Source: Palsa-504 sp963705835 (GTDB lineage Bacteria > Actinomycetota > Actinomycetes > Streptosporangiales > Streptosporangiaceae). Taken from it: 64,000 nt of DNA. Shown here piece after piece: positions 22,014 through 30,691 of this stretch. Numbering within the stretch: the stretch's first letter is position 1; every line of letters starts with the position of its first letter. A program made the translations under genes and the position numbers. Under the pieces are notes generated by a model. It saw only the letters and a list, made by a program, of their open reading frames with translations. It did no database searches and was not told the DNA's origin. The stretch is from the NCBI GenBank assembly GCA_963705835.1, contig CAVPLC010000054.1:1-64000 (forward strand), in the 5' to 3' direction.

Positions 22014-24662
22014 TCAGCCGCTGCGCAAGACCGCTCCGACCCGGCGCCCGGCCTCGGCCACGGCCGCGTCGCGGGCCTGCGTGGTCTCCGCCGCGGTGAG
22101 CGTCCGGTCCGGGGCGCGGAAGCGCAGCGCATAGGCCAGCGACTTGCGTCCCTGGCCCACCTGGGACCCGGTGTACACGTCGAACAGGCGCACATCCTCG
22201 AGCAGTTCGGCGGGAGCACCGGCCACCAGCGCCGCCTCGACCTCGGCCGCCGGGACCGCCTCGTCCACGATCAGCGCCACGTCCTGGGTGGCCAGCGGGT
22301 AGGCCGACAGCTGGGGCGCCTGGACGGCACCGGTGCCCTCGGCCGCGGCGAACACGACCGACAGGTCGAGTTCCATGGCACAGGTCCGGTCCGGCAGCCC
22401 GAAGTCCTGGATGACCCGGGGATGCAGTTCGCCCGCGTGCCCGGCCAGCCACTCCCGCGGCGGCCCGTCGGGGACGGTCACCCGCGCGTAGATCGCCGCG
22501 CAGCGGCCGGGATGCCACGGCGCGTGCTTGTCGGCGCGGACGTCGAGCGGCACCCGGCAGATCCGGCCCACCGCGCGGGCCGCCTCCACGGCGTCCACCC
22601 ACGACGACGCGCGGCCAGGTCCCCACCAGCCGTCCTGCTCGCGGGCCCCGGCCAGGACCGCTCCGATCCGCAGCGGCTGGTCCGGCAGCGCGGCCTCCAG
22701 GGTGGCCAGCTCGGCCACGGTGGGGCCGCGGTCCACGGCCAGGATGGGCGCGGCCGCGGCGGCACCGGGCCGCGGCCGGAAGACCAGGCCGATCTCGAAC
22801 AGGGCCGTGTCGGCGAAACCCCGGCCGATGTTCCGCGCCAGGACACGCAGCAGCCCGGGCAGCAGCGTCGTCCGCAGCAGCGGCTCGTCCTCGCTGAGCG
22901 GGTTCGCCACCACCACGGCGGGCCGGCGCATGTCCTCGGGCGGCAGCCCGAGCAGGTCCGCGTCCGACCGCGAGGCGAACGGCGAGGACAGCACCTCGAC
23001 GTACCCCGACTCGGCCATGGTCCGGCCCACCGAACGGCGCAACCGCTGCCTGGAGGTCAGTCCCCGCCCGGCCAGCGCGCGGGGCATCCGGGCCGGGACG
23101 CTCTCATAGCCCTCCAGGCGGATCACCTCCTCGGCCAGGTCGGCCGGGTCGGTGAGGTCGGGCCGCCAGGACGGCGGCGTGATGTTCAGCACGGGCACCG
23201 TGGCGTGCGACGGATCCTGGGGAGCCTGGTCGGGCTCGGATTCGGCGGGCTCGGCTCGCCATGGCGCGACCGTGGGCGGGGCCGCGCGGGTCTGGAACAC
23301 CGCGCAGCCCACCTCGCGCAGCCGCTTGACCACCGTGTCCCGGCCGAAGATCACGCCGGCCACCCGGTCCGGGTAGTCGGTGGCCATGGTGATCACCACC
23401 GGCGGCACCTCGGCCTGCGCGTGCGTGCAGCCCGGCACCACGCGGCCGCCGCCCAGGCCGGACAGCAGGGCCACGGCCTTGGCCGTGGCGCGCAGCGGGA
23501 GCTCGCGGTCCACGCCGCGCTCGAACCGGTAGGACGCCTCGCTGTGCAGCTTGTGCCGGCGGCTCATCTTGGCCGTGCCGCGGGCGGAGAAGTGCGCGGC
23601 CTCGATGACCAGGTTGGTGGAGGCGTCGTCGATCTCGGTGGTCAGGCCGCCCATGGTGCCGGCCATGGAGATCGGCCCGGAGGCGTCGGTGATCAGGATG
23701 TCCGCGGGGTCGAGCGTCCTGACCACGTGATCCAGCGTCTCCAGCCGCTCCCCCGGCTCCGCCCGCCGCACCACGATCTCGCCGTCCAGCTTGGACCGGT
23801 CGAACGCGTGCAGCGGCTGGCCCAGCTCCAGCATGAGGTAGTTGGTCACGTCCACGGCCAGCGACACCGGCCGCATCCCGCAGCGGGCCAGCCGGATCGC
23901 CATCCAGATCGGGGTGCGGGCGGCCGGGTTGAAGTCGCGGACCTCTCGCAGCACGAAACGGTCGCAGGCGGTCGGGTCGGCGATGCGGGCCCGGTACACG
24001 TCCGGTCCGACGTAGTCCAGGGACCCGCCGAGCAGGGTCGCGTCGGGCAGCGCGGTGGCGGCCGGATCGGTGAAGGGCGCCTCGTAGGCGCTGGCCAGCT
24101 CGCGGGCCAGCCCTCGCACTGACACGGCGTAGCCGCGGTCGGGCGTCACCGCGATCTCGAATACCTCATCGCGCAGCTTGGCGTAGGCCACGAAGTCCGC
24201 GCCCAGCGGCGCGTCCGGGGGCAGCACCATGATCCCGGTGTGATCATCGCCGATGGCCAGCTCGCTGGCCGAGCAGATCATCCCCTCGGAGATGTGGCCG
24301 TAGGTCCTGCGCGTGCCGACCGCGAGCCCGCCGGCCAGCACCGCGCCGGGCAGCGCCAGCGCGACCCGGTCGCCGACGACGAAGTTGACCGCGCCGCAGA
24401 TCACCCCCGACGCCTCGTGGGGCGGAGCGTCAAGCTGGGCCTCGGACACGGCGACCCGGCAGTACCTGATCGGCTTCTTCAGCCCGGTCAGCTCCTCGAT
24501 CGACAGCACCTGGGCCACGACCACGCCGCGGATGTCGTGCCCGACCGACTCCAGCGACTCGACCTCGAGCCCGGCGGCGGTGAACCGCCGTCCCACCTCG
24601 GTCGCGTCGACCGGCTCGGGCAGCCGCACATACTCGCGCAGCCAGGAAAGCGGCACTCGCAT
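22014..24662 (-). CDS. pheT: phenylalanyl-tRNA synthetase beta subunit
   Basis: Beta chain of the (alpha-beta)2 enzyme that charges tRNA-Phe; 882 aa. It starts MRVPLSWLREYV, then the EMAP-like tRNA-binding domain, B3/B4 editing domain (SEASYRFERGVD), B5, the core, and the C-terminal FDX-ACB anticodon-binding domain (SLAYALRFRAPDRTLT). The start is 2 nt after the pheS stop, excluding the longer frame. About 35 extra residues, Pro/Glu-rich, interrupt the B5 area before VLNITPPSWRPDL, making it longer than usual. Confidence 0.96.
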   Translation of the reverse strand: MRVPLSWLREYVRLPEPVDATEVGRRFTAAGLEVESLESVGHDIRGVVVAQVLSIEELTGLKKPIRYCRVAVSEAQLDAPPHEASGVICGAVNFVVGDRVALALPGAVLAGGLAVGTRRTYGHISEGMICSASELAIGDDHTGIMVLPPDAPLGADFVAYAKLRDEVFEIAVTPDRGYAVSVRGLARELASAYEAPFTDPAATALPDATLLGGSLDYVGPDVYRARIADPTACDRFVLREVRDFNPAARTPIWMAIRLARCGMRPVSLAVDVTNYLMLELGQPLHAFDRSKLDGEIVVRRAEPGERLETLDHVVRTLDPADILITDASGPISMAGTMGGLTTEIDDASTNLVIEAAHFSARGTAKMSRRHKLHSEASYRFERGVDRELPLRATAKAVALLSGLGGGRVVPGCTHAQAEVPPVVITMATDYPDRVAGVIFGRDTVVKRLREVGCAVFQTRAAPPTVAPWRAEPAESEPDQAPQDPSHATVPVLNITPPSWRPDLTDPADLAEEVIRLEGYESVPARMPRALAGRGLTSRQRLRRSVGRTMAESGYVEVLSSPFASRSDADLLGLPPEDMRRPAVVVANPLSEDEPLLRTTLLPGLLRVLARNIGRGFADTALFEIGLVFRPRPGAAAAAPILAVDRGPTVAELATLEAALPDQPLRIGAVLAGAREQDGWWGPGRASSWVDAVEAARAVGRICRVPLDVRADKHAPWHPGRCAAIYARVTVPDGPPREWLAGHAGELHPRVIQDFGLPDRTCAMELDLSVVFAAAEGTGAVQAPQLSAYPLATQDVALIVDEAVPAAEVEAALVAGAPAELLEDVRLFDVYTGSQVGQGRKSLAYALRFRAPDRTLTAAETTQARDAAVAEAGRRVGAVLRSG

Positions 24663-24664
24663 GT

Positions 24665-25780
24665 CTAGATCTCCATCCCGAACGCCCGGCTGAACCGCAC
24701 GTCGCCGTCTACCGCGTCCCTGATCTCGGTCAGCCCGTGCGCGATCATCAAGCTGCGCTCGATGCCCAGCCCGAACGCGAACCCGCTGTACCGGTCGGGG
24801 TCGATGCCGCAGGCCACCAGCACCCTGGGGTTCACCATGCCGCAGCCCGCGATCTCGATCCAGCCCTGTGACCGGCACACCCGGCACGGATCGCCGCCGG
24901 GTTTGGTCGAGGCGCCGCGGCAGACGTGACATTCCATCGAGACGTCGCCGGACGGCTCGGTGAACGGGAAGTAGTCCGGCCGGAACCGCGTGCGCAGCCC
25001 GACTCCGAACATGGCGTCCACGAAGGCCTGGATCGCGCCGCGCAGGTCGGCCATGGTCAGGCCCTCGTCCACGGCGAGCCCCTCGATCTGGTGGAAGATC
25101 GGGCTGTGCGTGGCGTCGAGAGGGTCGTGGCGGTAGGTACGGCCCGGGCTGACCACGTACAGCGGCAGCGGCCGGGTCAGCATGGCCCTGATCTGCACCG
25201 GCGAGGTCTGCGTTCTCAGCACCATTCCGGACGGGCGCCCCGGCCCGGAAGGGCTCTGGACGAAGATCGTGTCCTGGGCGTCCCTGGCCGGATGGTCGGG
25301 CAGCATGTTCAGCGCGTCGAAGTTGTACCACTCCGCCTCGACCTCGGGTCCCTCGGCGACCTCGTAGCCCATCGCGACGAACACGTCGGACAGCCGGTCG
25401 GCGAGCATGGTGACCGGGTGGCGGGCACCGGGCAGGACGCGCTCGCCGGGCAGGGTGACGTCGACCGCCTCGGTGATCAGCACCTGGCGGTCGCGTTCGG
25501 CCTCCAGCTGGGCCTGGCGCTGCCTGATCGCCTCGCGCAGCTGGTTGCGGGCGACGCCCACCCGCCGTCCGGCCTCGGCGCGGTCCTCGCGCGGCAGCGC
25601 GCCGATCTGCGCGCTGGCCAGCGTCAGCGGCGCCCGGTCACCGTCGTGCGCGATCCGCGCCGTCTTCAGCTCGTCCAGCGTCGCGGCGTCGGCGACGGCG
25701 GCGAGGGCCTTGGCGAGCGCGCGGGCCACCTCGTCCGGGGACAGCCCGGAGGGGTCGTTTTCATTGTCTAGGGCGGACAT
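24665..25780 (-). CDS. pheS: phenylalanyl-tRNA synthetase alpha subunit
   Basis: Catalytic class II subunit, 371 aa. Visible are the N-terminal coiled-coil, motif 2 region with YRHDPLDATHSPIFHQIEG, the FTEPSGDVSMEC segment and motif 3 FAFGLGIERSLMI. It precedes pheT with only 2 bp between them. The 112-bp gap upstream to the histidine kinase gene contains no obvious attenuator or T-box. Confidence 0.97.
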   Translation of the reverse strand: MSALDNENDPSGLSPDEVARALAKALAAVADAATLDELKTARIAHDGDRAPLTLASAQIGALPREDRAEAGRRVGVARNQLREAIRQRQAQLEAERDRQVLITEAVDVTLPGERVLPGARHPVTMLADRLSDVFVAMGYEVAEGPEVEAEWYNFDALNMLPDHPARDAQDTIFVQSPSGPGRPSGMVLRTQTSPVQIRAMLTRPLPLYVVSPGRTYRHDPLDATHSPIFHQIEGLAVDEGLTMADLRGAIQAFVDAMFGVGLRTRFRPDYFPFTEPSGDVSMECHVCRGASTKPGGDPCRVCRSQGWIEIAGCGMVNPRVLVACGIDPDRYSGFAFGLGIERSLMIAHGLTEIRDAVDGDVRFSRAFGMEI

Positions 25781-25892
25781 GAAGGGTCCTGCTTCCTGCG
25801 ATTTCTCAGGTTCCGGCGGCGATAGCCCGAAGGGACATTACCGTACCGGGCCCTCACGCGTAGCCGTGGGGGCGGCGCGGTGCGTTGCGCCG

Positions 25893-27044
25893 TTAAGCGG
25901 CGGCTGCCCCTGCGGGCACGATAAATCGGAACTCGGCCCCGCCGCCGGGGGCGCGCCGCACGCAGATCGTGCCGCCGTGCGCCTCGACCAGGCCCTTGAC
26001 GATGTACAGGCCAAGGCCGGTACCGCCGCGGCGCTTCCCGCGCCAGAACCGGCGGAACACGCGCGATGCGACGTCGGGGGCGATGCCCTCGCCCTGGTCG
26101 CGCACGGAAACGGCGGCCGCGTCGGGCGCGCCGCGTTCGCCGTCCATCCGTGCTGGTTCCACCACAATGGTTACGATACCAGCCCCGTGCCGGACCGCGT
26201 TTTCCACGAGGTTGCACAGGATCTGGTCGATCTTGTCGGCGTCCAGCCAGGTCTCGGGCATCCCGCTGCGGACCTCCAGCCGGAACCGGTCCTCGGGCTC
26301 GCCGGCCGCGACCCGGCCCGCGATGATCTTCCTGGCCCGGTCGGGCACGTCCACGAGCTGGCGGTGGACCTCGAGCCGGCCGGACTCGATCCGGGACACG
26401 TCGAGCAGTTCGGTGATGAGCCTGGTCACGCGGTCCGCGTCGGCGTTGACCGTCTCCAGCATCACGCGCTTCTGGTCGTCGGTGAACCGGCCCCACTTGT
26501 TGAGCAGCGTGGCGGTGAAGCCCTTGACGCTGGTGAGCGGCGAGCGCAGCTCGTGCGCGACGGTGGAGACGAGCTCGGCGCGGCTGCGGTCCAGCCGCTC
26601 GCGCTGCTCGGCGCCGCGCAGGCTGATGACCAGCCTGCGCACCGAGCCGGCGCAGCCCTTGCCGGGCTGGCGATCGCGGACGTAGCCCACGGAGACCAGG
26701 ACCTCGGTGCCGTCGGCCAGGTACAGCGAGCGCTCGGGGTGACGCGTGCGGGTGGGCAGGCCGTGGTACGGGTCGGCGTACACCCACCAGTCGTTGCTGT
26801 CCGCGTCGCGTAGCGGCAGCACGTCGAATACGAACTTGCCGATCATCTCGGCCGGGTCCAGCCCGGTCAGGCGCGCCGCGGCCCGGTTGAACACGATGAT
26901 GCGGCCGGCTTCGTCGGCGACCACCACGCCGTCAGGCAACTCGTCGGCGAGGACCAGGCTCCCTATCGGCACCGGGCCCTCGGGGACCGTGCCTTGCCCG
27001 CTCGCGATGAGCTCGTCCACTGCAGCGAAGCCTCCGTCCGGCAT
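25893..27044 (-). CDS. PAS-domain sensor histidine kinase (orphan)
   Basis: A 383-aa soluble kinase: PAS domain (about 30-140, with VVVADEAGRIIVFNRAAARLTG), HisKA with phospho-acceptor His164 in VAHELRSPL, and HATPase_c with N box (LCNLVENAVRHG), G1 (DQGEGI) and G2 (GGTGLGLYI). There are no membrane segments, so the signal is probably intracellular. No response regulator is adjacent. A kinase at this point between the trmH-like gene and pheS is conserved in other actinomycetes, but its signal is unknown. Confidence 0.93.
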   Translation of the reverse strand: MPDGGFAAVDELIASGQGTVPEGPVPIGSLVLADELPDGVVVADEAGRIIVFNRAAARLTGLDPAEMIGKFVFDVLPLRDADSNDWWVYADPYHGLPTRTRHPERSLYLADGTEVLVSVGYVRDRQPGKGCAGSVRRLVISLRGAEQRERLDRSRAELVSTVAHELRSPLTSVKGFTATLLNKWGRFTDDQKRVMLETVNADADRVTRLITELLDVSRIESGRLEVHRQLVDVPDRARKIIAGRVAAGEPEDRFRLEVRSGMPETWLDADKIDQILCNLVENAVRHGAGIVTIVVEPARMDGERGAPDAAAVSVRDQGEGIAPDVASRVFRRFWRGKRRGGTGLGLYIVKGLVEAHGGTICVRRAPGGGAEFRFIVPAGAAAA

Positions 27045-27197
27045 GGCCGCACTGCGATCGTCCGGCGGCCGGATGTGGTCACGGTGTGTATGTGACGGAT
27101 TGTGATCAGACTCTAGCGCTTAAACGGTCTTTGTGACAGTCCTGAGACGTGAATTCTCTATGTTGTAGCCCAAGTACTCTATGCCACCAGCTGATAC
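27045..27197. other. intergenic region with probable histidine kinase promoter
   Basis: 153 bp, distinctly AT-richer than surroundings, between the trmH-like stop and the histidine kinase start. It contains TAGAGT and TAGAGA -10-like words on the minus strand and a repeated ACCAGCT at about 27185-27210. This suggests the kinase has its own promoter. Confidence 0.4.
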
Positions 27198-27998
27198 TTA
27201 CGTACCAGCTTGTCCTGTCACAGCGTGTACTCGTTGCGCACGCGCGGACGCATAGAGGCACACCGCCGCGGCGGCGGCCAGATTGAGGCTCTCGGCCTTC
27301 CCGTAGATGGGCACCGCGACCGCCTCGTCGGCCAGCGCGACCAGGTCGGGCGGCAGTCCCCACGCCTCGTTGCCGAACATCCACGCGGTCGGCTCGTCCA
27401 GCCGCGCGCGCACGTCCGGGTCGTCCAGGCCGCGTCCGGCGCGCCCGTCCGCGGCGATGACGCGCAGGCCGGCCGCGCGCATCGCGGCGATCGCGTCACC
27501 CAGCCTGGCCCCCGCCACCACGGGCAGGTGGAACAGGCTGCCGGCCGAAGCGCGCACGCACTTCCCGTTGTACGGGTCGACGGACGCGTCGGCGAACACC
27601 ACGGCCTGCGCGCCGGCCGCGTCGGCGGTGCGCAGCACCGTGCCCGCGTTCCCCGGGTCACGCACGTTGGCCAGCAGCGCGGCCAGCCGCGGAACCGGCG
27701 AGACCGCCTCGGCCAGCGGGACGTCGATGAAACCGCAGACGGCCAGCAGGCCCTGCGGGGTCACCGTCTGGGCCAGTTCGCTCATCACCTCGCCGCTGAC
27801 GACGTGCACGGGCACGCCCGCGGCCGCCACCGCGGTGACCAGGTCGTGGTGCCGGCTCTGCGCGGGCACGGTCACGAACAGGTCGCTGATCCGGGCCCCG
27901 CTGCTGATCGCCTCCGCGACCGCCTGCGGGCCCTCGGCCAGGAACGCGCGCTCCCGCTCGCGGAAGGTGCGTTTGGTCAGCCGCCGCGCAGCTCTTAC
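27198..27998 (-). CDS. TrmH/SpoU-family RNA 2'-O-methyltransferase, start unresolved
   Basis: SPOUT methyltransferase for rRNA or tRNA ribose. The SAM-knot motifs are clear: LLANVRDPGNAGTVLRTADAAGA, FGNEAWGLP and VPIYGKAESLNLAAAAA. The conserved N-terminal domain (VRAARRLTKRTFRERERAFLAEGPQAV) is in frame from 27998, but no ATG, GTG or TTG exists upstream in that frame; the first is GTG 27875, which would remove it. A G-rich repeat copy (28001-28026) occupies the place where the start should be and abuts the rplT stop. Either an unusual start is used or the 5' end is damaged. Confidence 0.85.
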   Translation of the reverse strand, partial: VRAARRLTKRTFRERERAFLAEGPQAVAEAISSGARISDLFVTVPAQSRHHDLVTAVAAAGVPVHVVSGEVMSELAQTVTPQGLLAVCGFIDVPLAEAVSPVPRLAALLANVRDPGNAGTVLRTADAAGAQAVVFADASVDPYNGKCVRASAGSLFHLPVVAGARLGDAIAAMRAAGLRVIAADGRAGRGLDDPDVRARLDEPTAWMFGNEAWGLPPDLVALADEAVAVPIYGKAESLNLAAAAAVCLYASARAQRVHAVTGQAGT

Positions 27999-28000
27999 TG

Positions 28001-28026
28001 GCCCAGGGGGGGCGACCCCCCTAGGC
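28001..28026. repeat. G-rich palindromic repeat, copy 2 (rplT stop / trmH-like start)
   Basis: CCCAGGGGGGGCGACCCCCC followed by TAGG. It includes the rplT stop codon and fills the whole junction to the trmH-like gene. Same layout as copies at 14772 and 54611. Confidence 0.65.
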
Positions 28027-28401
28027 AGCCGCGGATCCCGATGCGTCGGGAAGGGCCTTCTTGGCCACTTCGACCAGGGCGGAGAAGGCCGCCTCGTCCG
28101 CGACCGCGAGCTCGGCGAGCATCCGCCGGTCGACCTCGACTCCCGCTACCCGCAGGCCCTGGATGAACCGGTTGTAGGTCATGCCGTTGGCCCGGGCCGC
28201 GGCGTTGATCCGCTGGATCCACAGCCGGCGGAACGCGCCCTTGCGGTCCTTGCGGTCGCGGTAGGCGTAGGTCATCGAGTGGAGGAGCTGCTCCTTGGCC
28301 TTGCGGTACAGCCGTGACCGCTGTCCCCGGTAACCGCTGGCCCGTTCGAGGACAACCTTGCGCTTCTTGTGGGCGTTGGTCGCCCGCTTCACGCGTGCCA
28401 T
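28021..28401 (-). CDS. rplT: 50S ribosomal protein L20
   Basis: Primary rRNA-binding protein of early 50S assembly, 126 aa. It starts MARVKRATNAHKKRKVVLERASGYRGQRSRLY and has the family segments LWIQRINAAAR and YNRFIQGL. The C-terminal tail SGSAAA and stop lie against the G-rich repeat. It follows rpmI after 27 bp in the infC-rpmI-rplT operon. In other bacteria L20 represses this operon by binding the leader. Confidence 0.97.
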   Translation of the reverse strand: MARVKRATNAHKKRKVVLERASGYRGQRSRLYRKAKEQLLHSMTYAYRDRKDRKGAFRRLWIQRINAAARANGMTYNRFIQGLRVAGVEVDRRMLAELAVADEAAFSALVEVAKKALPDASGSAAA

Positions 28402-28428
28402 TGTTATGTCTCCCTCGCGCGGGCCGGG

Positions 28429-28623
28429 CTACTTGCCCAGCAGCTTCTTGATCTCCTTGACGTCGCTGGGCGCGAGCGTCACTTCGTCGTAAAGCCGCCG
28501 CGTCAGGCGGGACGACTTGTGTTCGAACATGTGGTTGCGGTTGGCGCGGCGGCGCATCACCTTGCCGGTACCGGTCAGCCGGAATCGCTTCCCGGCCCCG
28601 CTGTGTGTCTTCATCTTCGGCAT
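28429..28623 (-). CDS. rpmI: 50S ribosomal protein L35
   Basis: Small basic protein of 64 aa starting MPKMKTHSGAGKRFRLTGTG, ending KEIKKLLGK; typical of L35. ATG 28623 is chosen because the family starts MPKMKTH; the longer frame upstream has no homologous sequence. It lies between infC and rplT. Confidence 0.97.
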   Translation of the reverse strand: MPKMKTHSGAGKRFRLTGTGKVMRRRANRNHMFEHKSSRLTRRLYDEVTLAPSDVKEIKKLLGK

Positions 28624-28726
28624 GGTCGCCGTCGTCTCCGTTCTGTATTCTCTGCGAGCCCTCGGCGCGCAGGTGTCATCATCCCCGGCACTAGCCCCCG
28701 GGGATTCGTCCGGCCGGTCTTTCCGG

Positions 28727-29404
28727 CTAGGCCGGACCCGGTACCGCGGCTCCTTCGGCGGCCGGCTCACTGGCCTCCGGCTCGGGCGCCGCCTGCGTGG
28801 CCGCTCTGCCGTCCTGAGCGGCTGGCGCCGCGGGGCGCGGGCTTGGCACCGATCGCCTTTGCGACTGGCCTGTGTGCGCCTTGGTCTCGCTCTTCTTCCT
28901 GTGCGGGCCGATCACCATGATCATGTTCCGCCCGTCCTGCTTTGGTTGCGACTCGACGAAGCCGAGTTCCTCGACGTCGCTGGCGAGGCGCTGCAGCAAG
29001 CGGAAGCCTAGTTCGGGTCGTGACTGCTCACGTCCCCTGAACATGATCGTCACCTTGACCTTGTCCCCCGCCTTGAGGAACCGCTCGACGTGGCCCTTCT
29101 TGGTGCCGTAGTCGTGCGGGTCGATCTTAGGGCGGAGCTTGATCTCCTTGACGATGGTCTGGGTCTGGTTCTTGCGTGACTCCCTGGCCTTGACCGCGGA
29201 CTCGTACTTGAACTTTCCGTAGTCCATGAGCTTGGCGACAGGGGGCCGCGCGGTTGGTGCGACCTCGACCAGGTTGAGGTCTGCTTCCTGAGCTAGCTTG
29301 AGTGCCTCACTCACCGAGACGATCCCGATCTGCTCCCCCTTCGGCCCTACGAGCCGGACTTCGGGGGCACGGATGCGCTCGTTGATACGCGCTTCGACGC
29401 TGAT
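28727..29404 (-). CDS. infC: translation initiation factor IF-3, ATC start
   Basis: IF-3 binds the 30S subunit and checks start-codon pairing; 225 aa with an Ala/Pro-rich C-terminal extension. The N-terminal domain ARINERIRAPEVRLVGPKGEQIGIV continues upstream of the first GTG (29314), and an in-frame TGA lies 18 nt before ATC 29404. Between them there is no ATG, GTG or TTG, whereas AGGAGG stands 4 nt before the ATC. Non-standard AUU/AUC starts are known for infC in other bacteria and serve autoregulation, so ATC 29404 is taken as the start. Confidence 0.95.
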   Translation of the reverse strand: MSVEARINERIRAPEVRLVGPKGEQIGIVSVSEALKLAQEADLNLVEVAPTARPPVAKLMDYGKFKYESAVKARESRKNQTQTIVKEIKLRPKIDPHDYGTKKGHVERFLKAGDKVKVTIMFRGREQSRPELGFRLLQRLASDVEELGFVESQPKQDGRNMIMVIGPHRKKSETKAHTGQSQRRSVPSPRPAAPAAQDGRAATQAAPEPEASEPAAEGAAVPGPA

Positions 29405-29724
29405 GTGACCTCCTGAGCCTCATCCTCCGCCGCCGGACCGTCCGGCAGCGGCATTGTGCCGGCCCGCGGACGCAAAAGGCCCCGCGAGCCATGCGCATCG
29501 CGGGGCAACCACAACAACGGCGCTGACCCGCGGCCTATGACGAGCCGTGGGTGCGCCGAACCAGACCCGCCTGCCTCGGCATGCACCGGGCCGACCAGGT
29601 GGGAGGTGGTCCTCCGCTTTGCGCGCCCGGTACCGGAGCACCGAGCTGTGGCGACAAGACTAACAGCACTTTGCCGCCTCGTGGTATTCCCGCGGCCGCG
29701 GCACGCAGTGGTCCCGGCGGCTGT
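29405..29724 (-). other. infC operon leader region
   Basis: About 320 bp upstream of infC without a gene. A -10-like TAGTCT (29657-29662) could give a leader of about 245 nt, which then passes through the hairpin at 29479-29506. A long leader is usual for infC-rpmI-rplT operons controlled by attenuation or L20 binding. Predicted ORFs here have no ribosome binding site or family signature. Confidence 0.5.
29473..29506 (-). terminator. hairpin plus T-run in infC leader (candidate attenuator)
   Basis: On the minus strand GCCCCGCGA and TCGCGGGGC form a perfect 9-bp stem (29479-29487 and 29498-29506) with a 10-nt loop, followed by CCTTTT (T-run 29473-29476). It is about 70 nt upstream of the infC start. 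The structure is an intrinsic terminator in the leader, as in operons where L20 or IF-3 level sets readthrough. Confidence 0.7.
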
Positions 29725-29752
29725 ACCACGGACCGTTCGGAAAAATGAATTT
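29725..29752. repeat. 28-bp AT-rich dispersed word, copy B
   Basis: Core GGACCGTTCGGAAAAA, 26 of 28 bases identical to the word inside argC (15670-15697). It lies immediately 3' of the ABC permease stop codon. Confidence 0.55.
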
Positions 29753-29757
29753 GATCT

Positions 29758-30691
29758 TTAGTTGAGGACGCGTTTGGTGAAGGTACGGGTGCCGAGGTAG
29801 CCGAACACCGCGGTGCCGCCGACCAGTGCGAGCAGCACGCCCCAGAGCGGCATGTGCCCGAGGACCGGGGTGAGCACGGCCCGCAGGCCCTCGGACATGT
29901 AGACCATGGGGTTGATCAGGACCGCGATCTGCAGCCAGCGGATGTGGTGCAGCGCCGACCACGGGTAGTAGACGCAGCCCAGCATGGTGGCGGGCAGCAG
30001 GATCATCGCGAACAGCATCTGCATCTTGCGCGGGTCCATGATCGTGCCGAGCAGCAGGCCGAGGGAGGAGGTGAGCAGCGACGCGAAGGCCAGGATGAAG
30101 ACGAACAGCGCCCAGTTGGTCACGTGCACGTGCGGCGCCTGGCCGGCCGCGTGCACCACCAGCACGATGGGGAACACGATGGCCGCCCCGATGAACGACT
30201 GGATCGCGCCGGCCACGATCTTCTGGATGGCCAGCACCCCGATCGGCACCGGCGCCAGCGCCCGGTCCTCGATCGTGCGCTGCCAGGAGAACTCCATCAC
30301 CAGCGGGAACGTCACGGCCATGATGCCCTGCATGAGCAGCATGGAGGCCATCAGGCCGGGCACCAGGATGGTGGCGAAGTTGACCGGGCCCGCGGCGGCC
30401 TTCGCGGCACCCGCGGCCCCGGCCCCGCCGAGGGAGAAGCCGCCGCCGATCTTCGGGAACACCCACGCGAACACGAAGACGAACAGCAGCGGCTGCATGA
30501 CGGCCCGGGTGAAGGTGGAGATGGCGTTGCGCCGCAGCACCCGGAACTCCCTGGCCATCATCGCGTTGAACGTCCTGAGCAGGGTCGGCCGCGGCACCGG
30601 CGCCCGGGCGATCAGGTCCGCGACCTCAGACGCCGAGGGGACGGCGGCGGGTTCGGCGACGTGGGTCGGGGGCGACTCTGGTGGTCGTCAC
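29758..30691 (-). CDS. ABC-2 type export permease, DrrB-like (probably frameshifted near 5' end)
   Basis: Membrane component of an ABC exporter. The clear reading frame (279 aa from GTG 30597) has about six hydrophobic segments and the ABC-2 signature area LFAMILLPATMLGCVYYPWSAL. A GTG at 30691 overlaps the ATPase stop by 4 nt (GTGA) and starts a frame that joins the clear one if one base is removed from the GGGGG run at 30668-30672, giving 310 aa with a VTTTRVAP start and an Ala/Pro-rich leader. The coupled start is the better model. A large loop with Gly/Ala repeats follows the first membrane segment. Confidence 0.85.

Noticed and set aside
29758..30597. Insertion-sequence origin of the 28-bp word
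   Set aside because: No transposase, target duplication or paired inverted ends accompany the copies, so only a dispersed word is reported.
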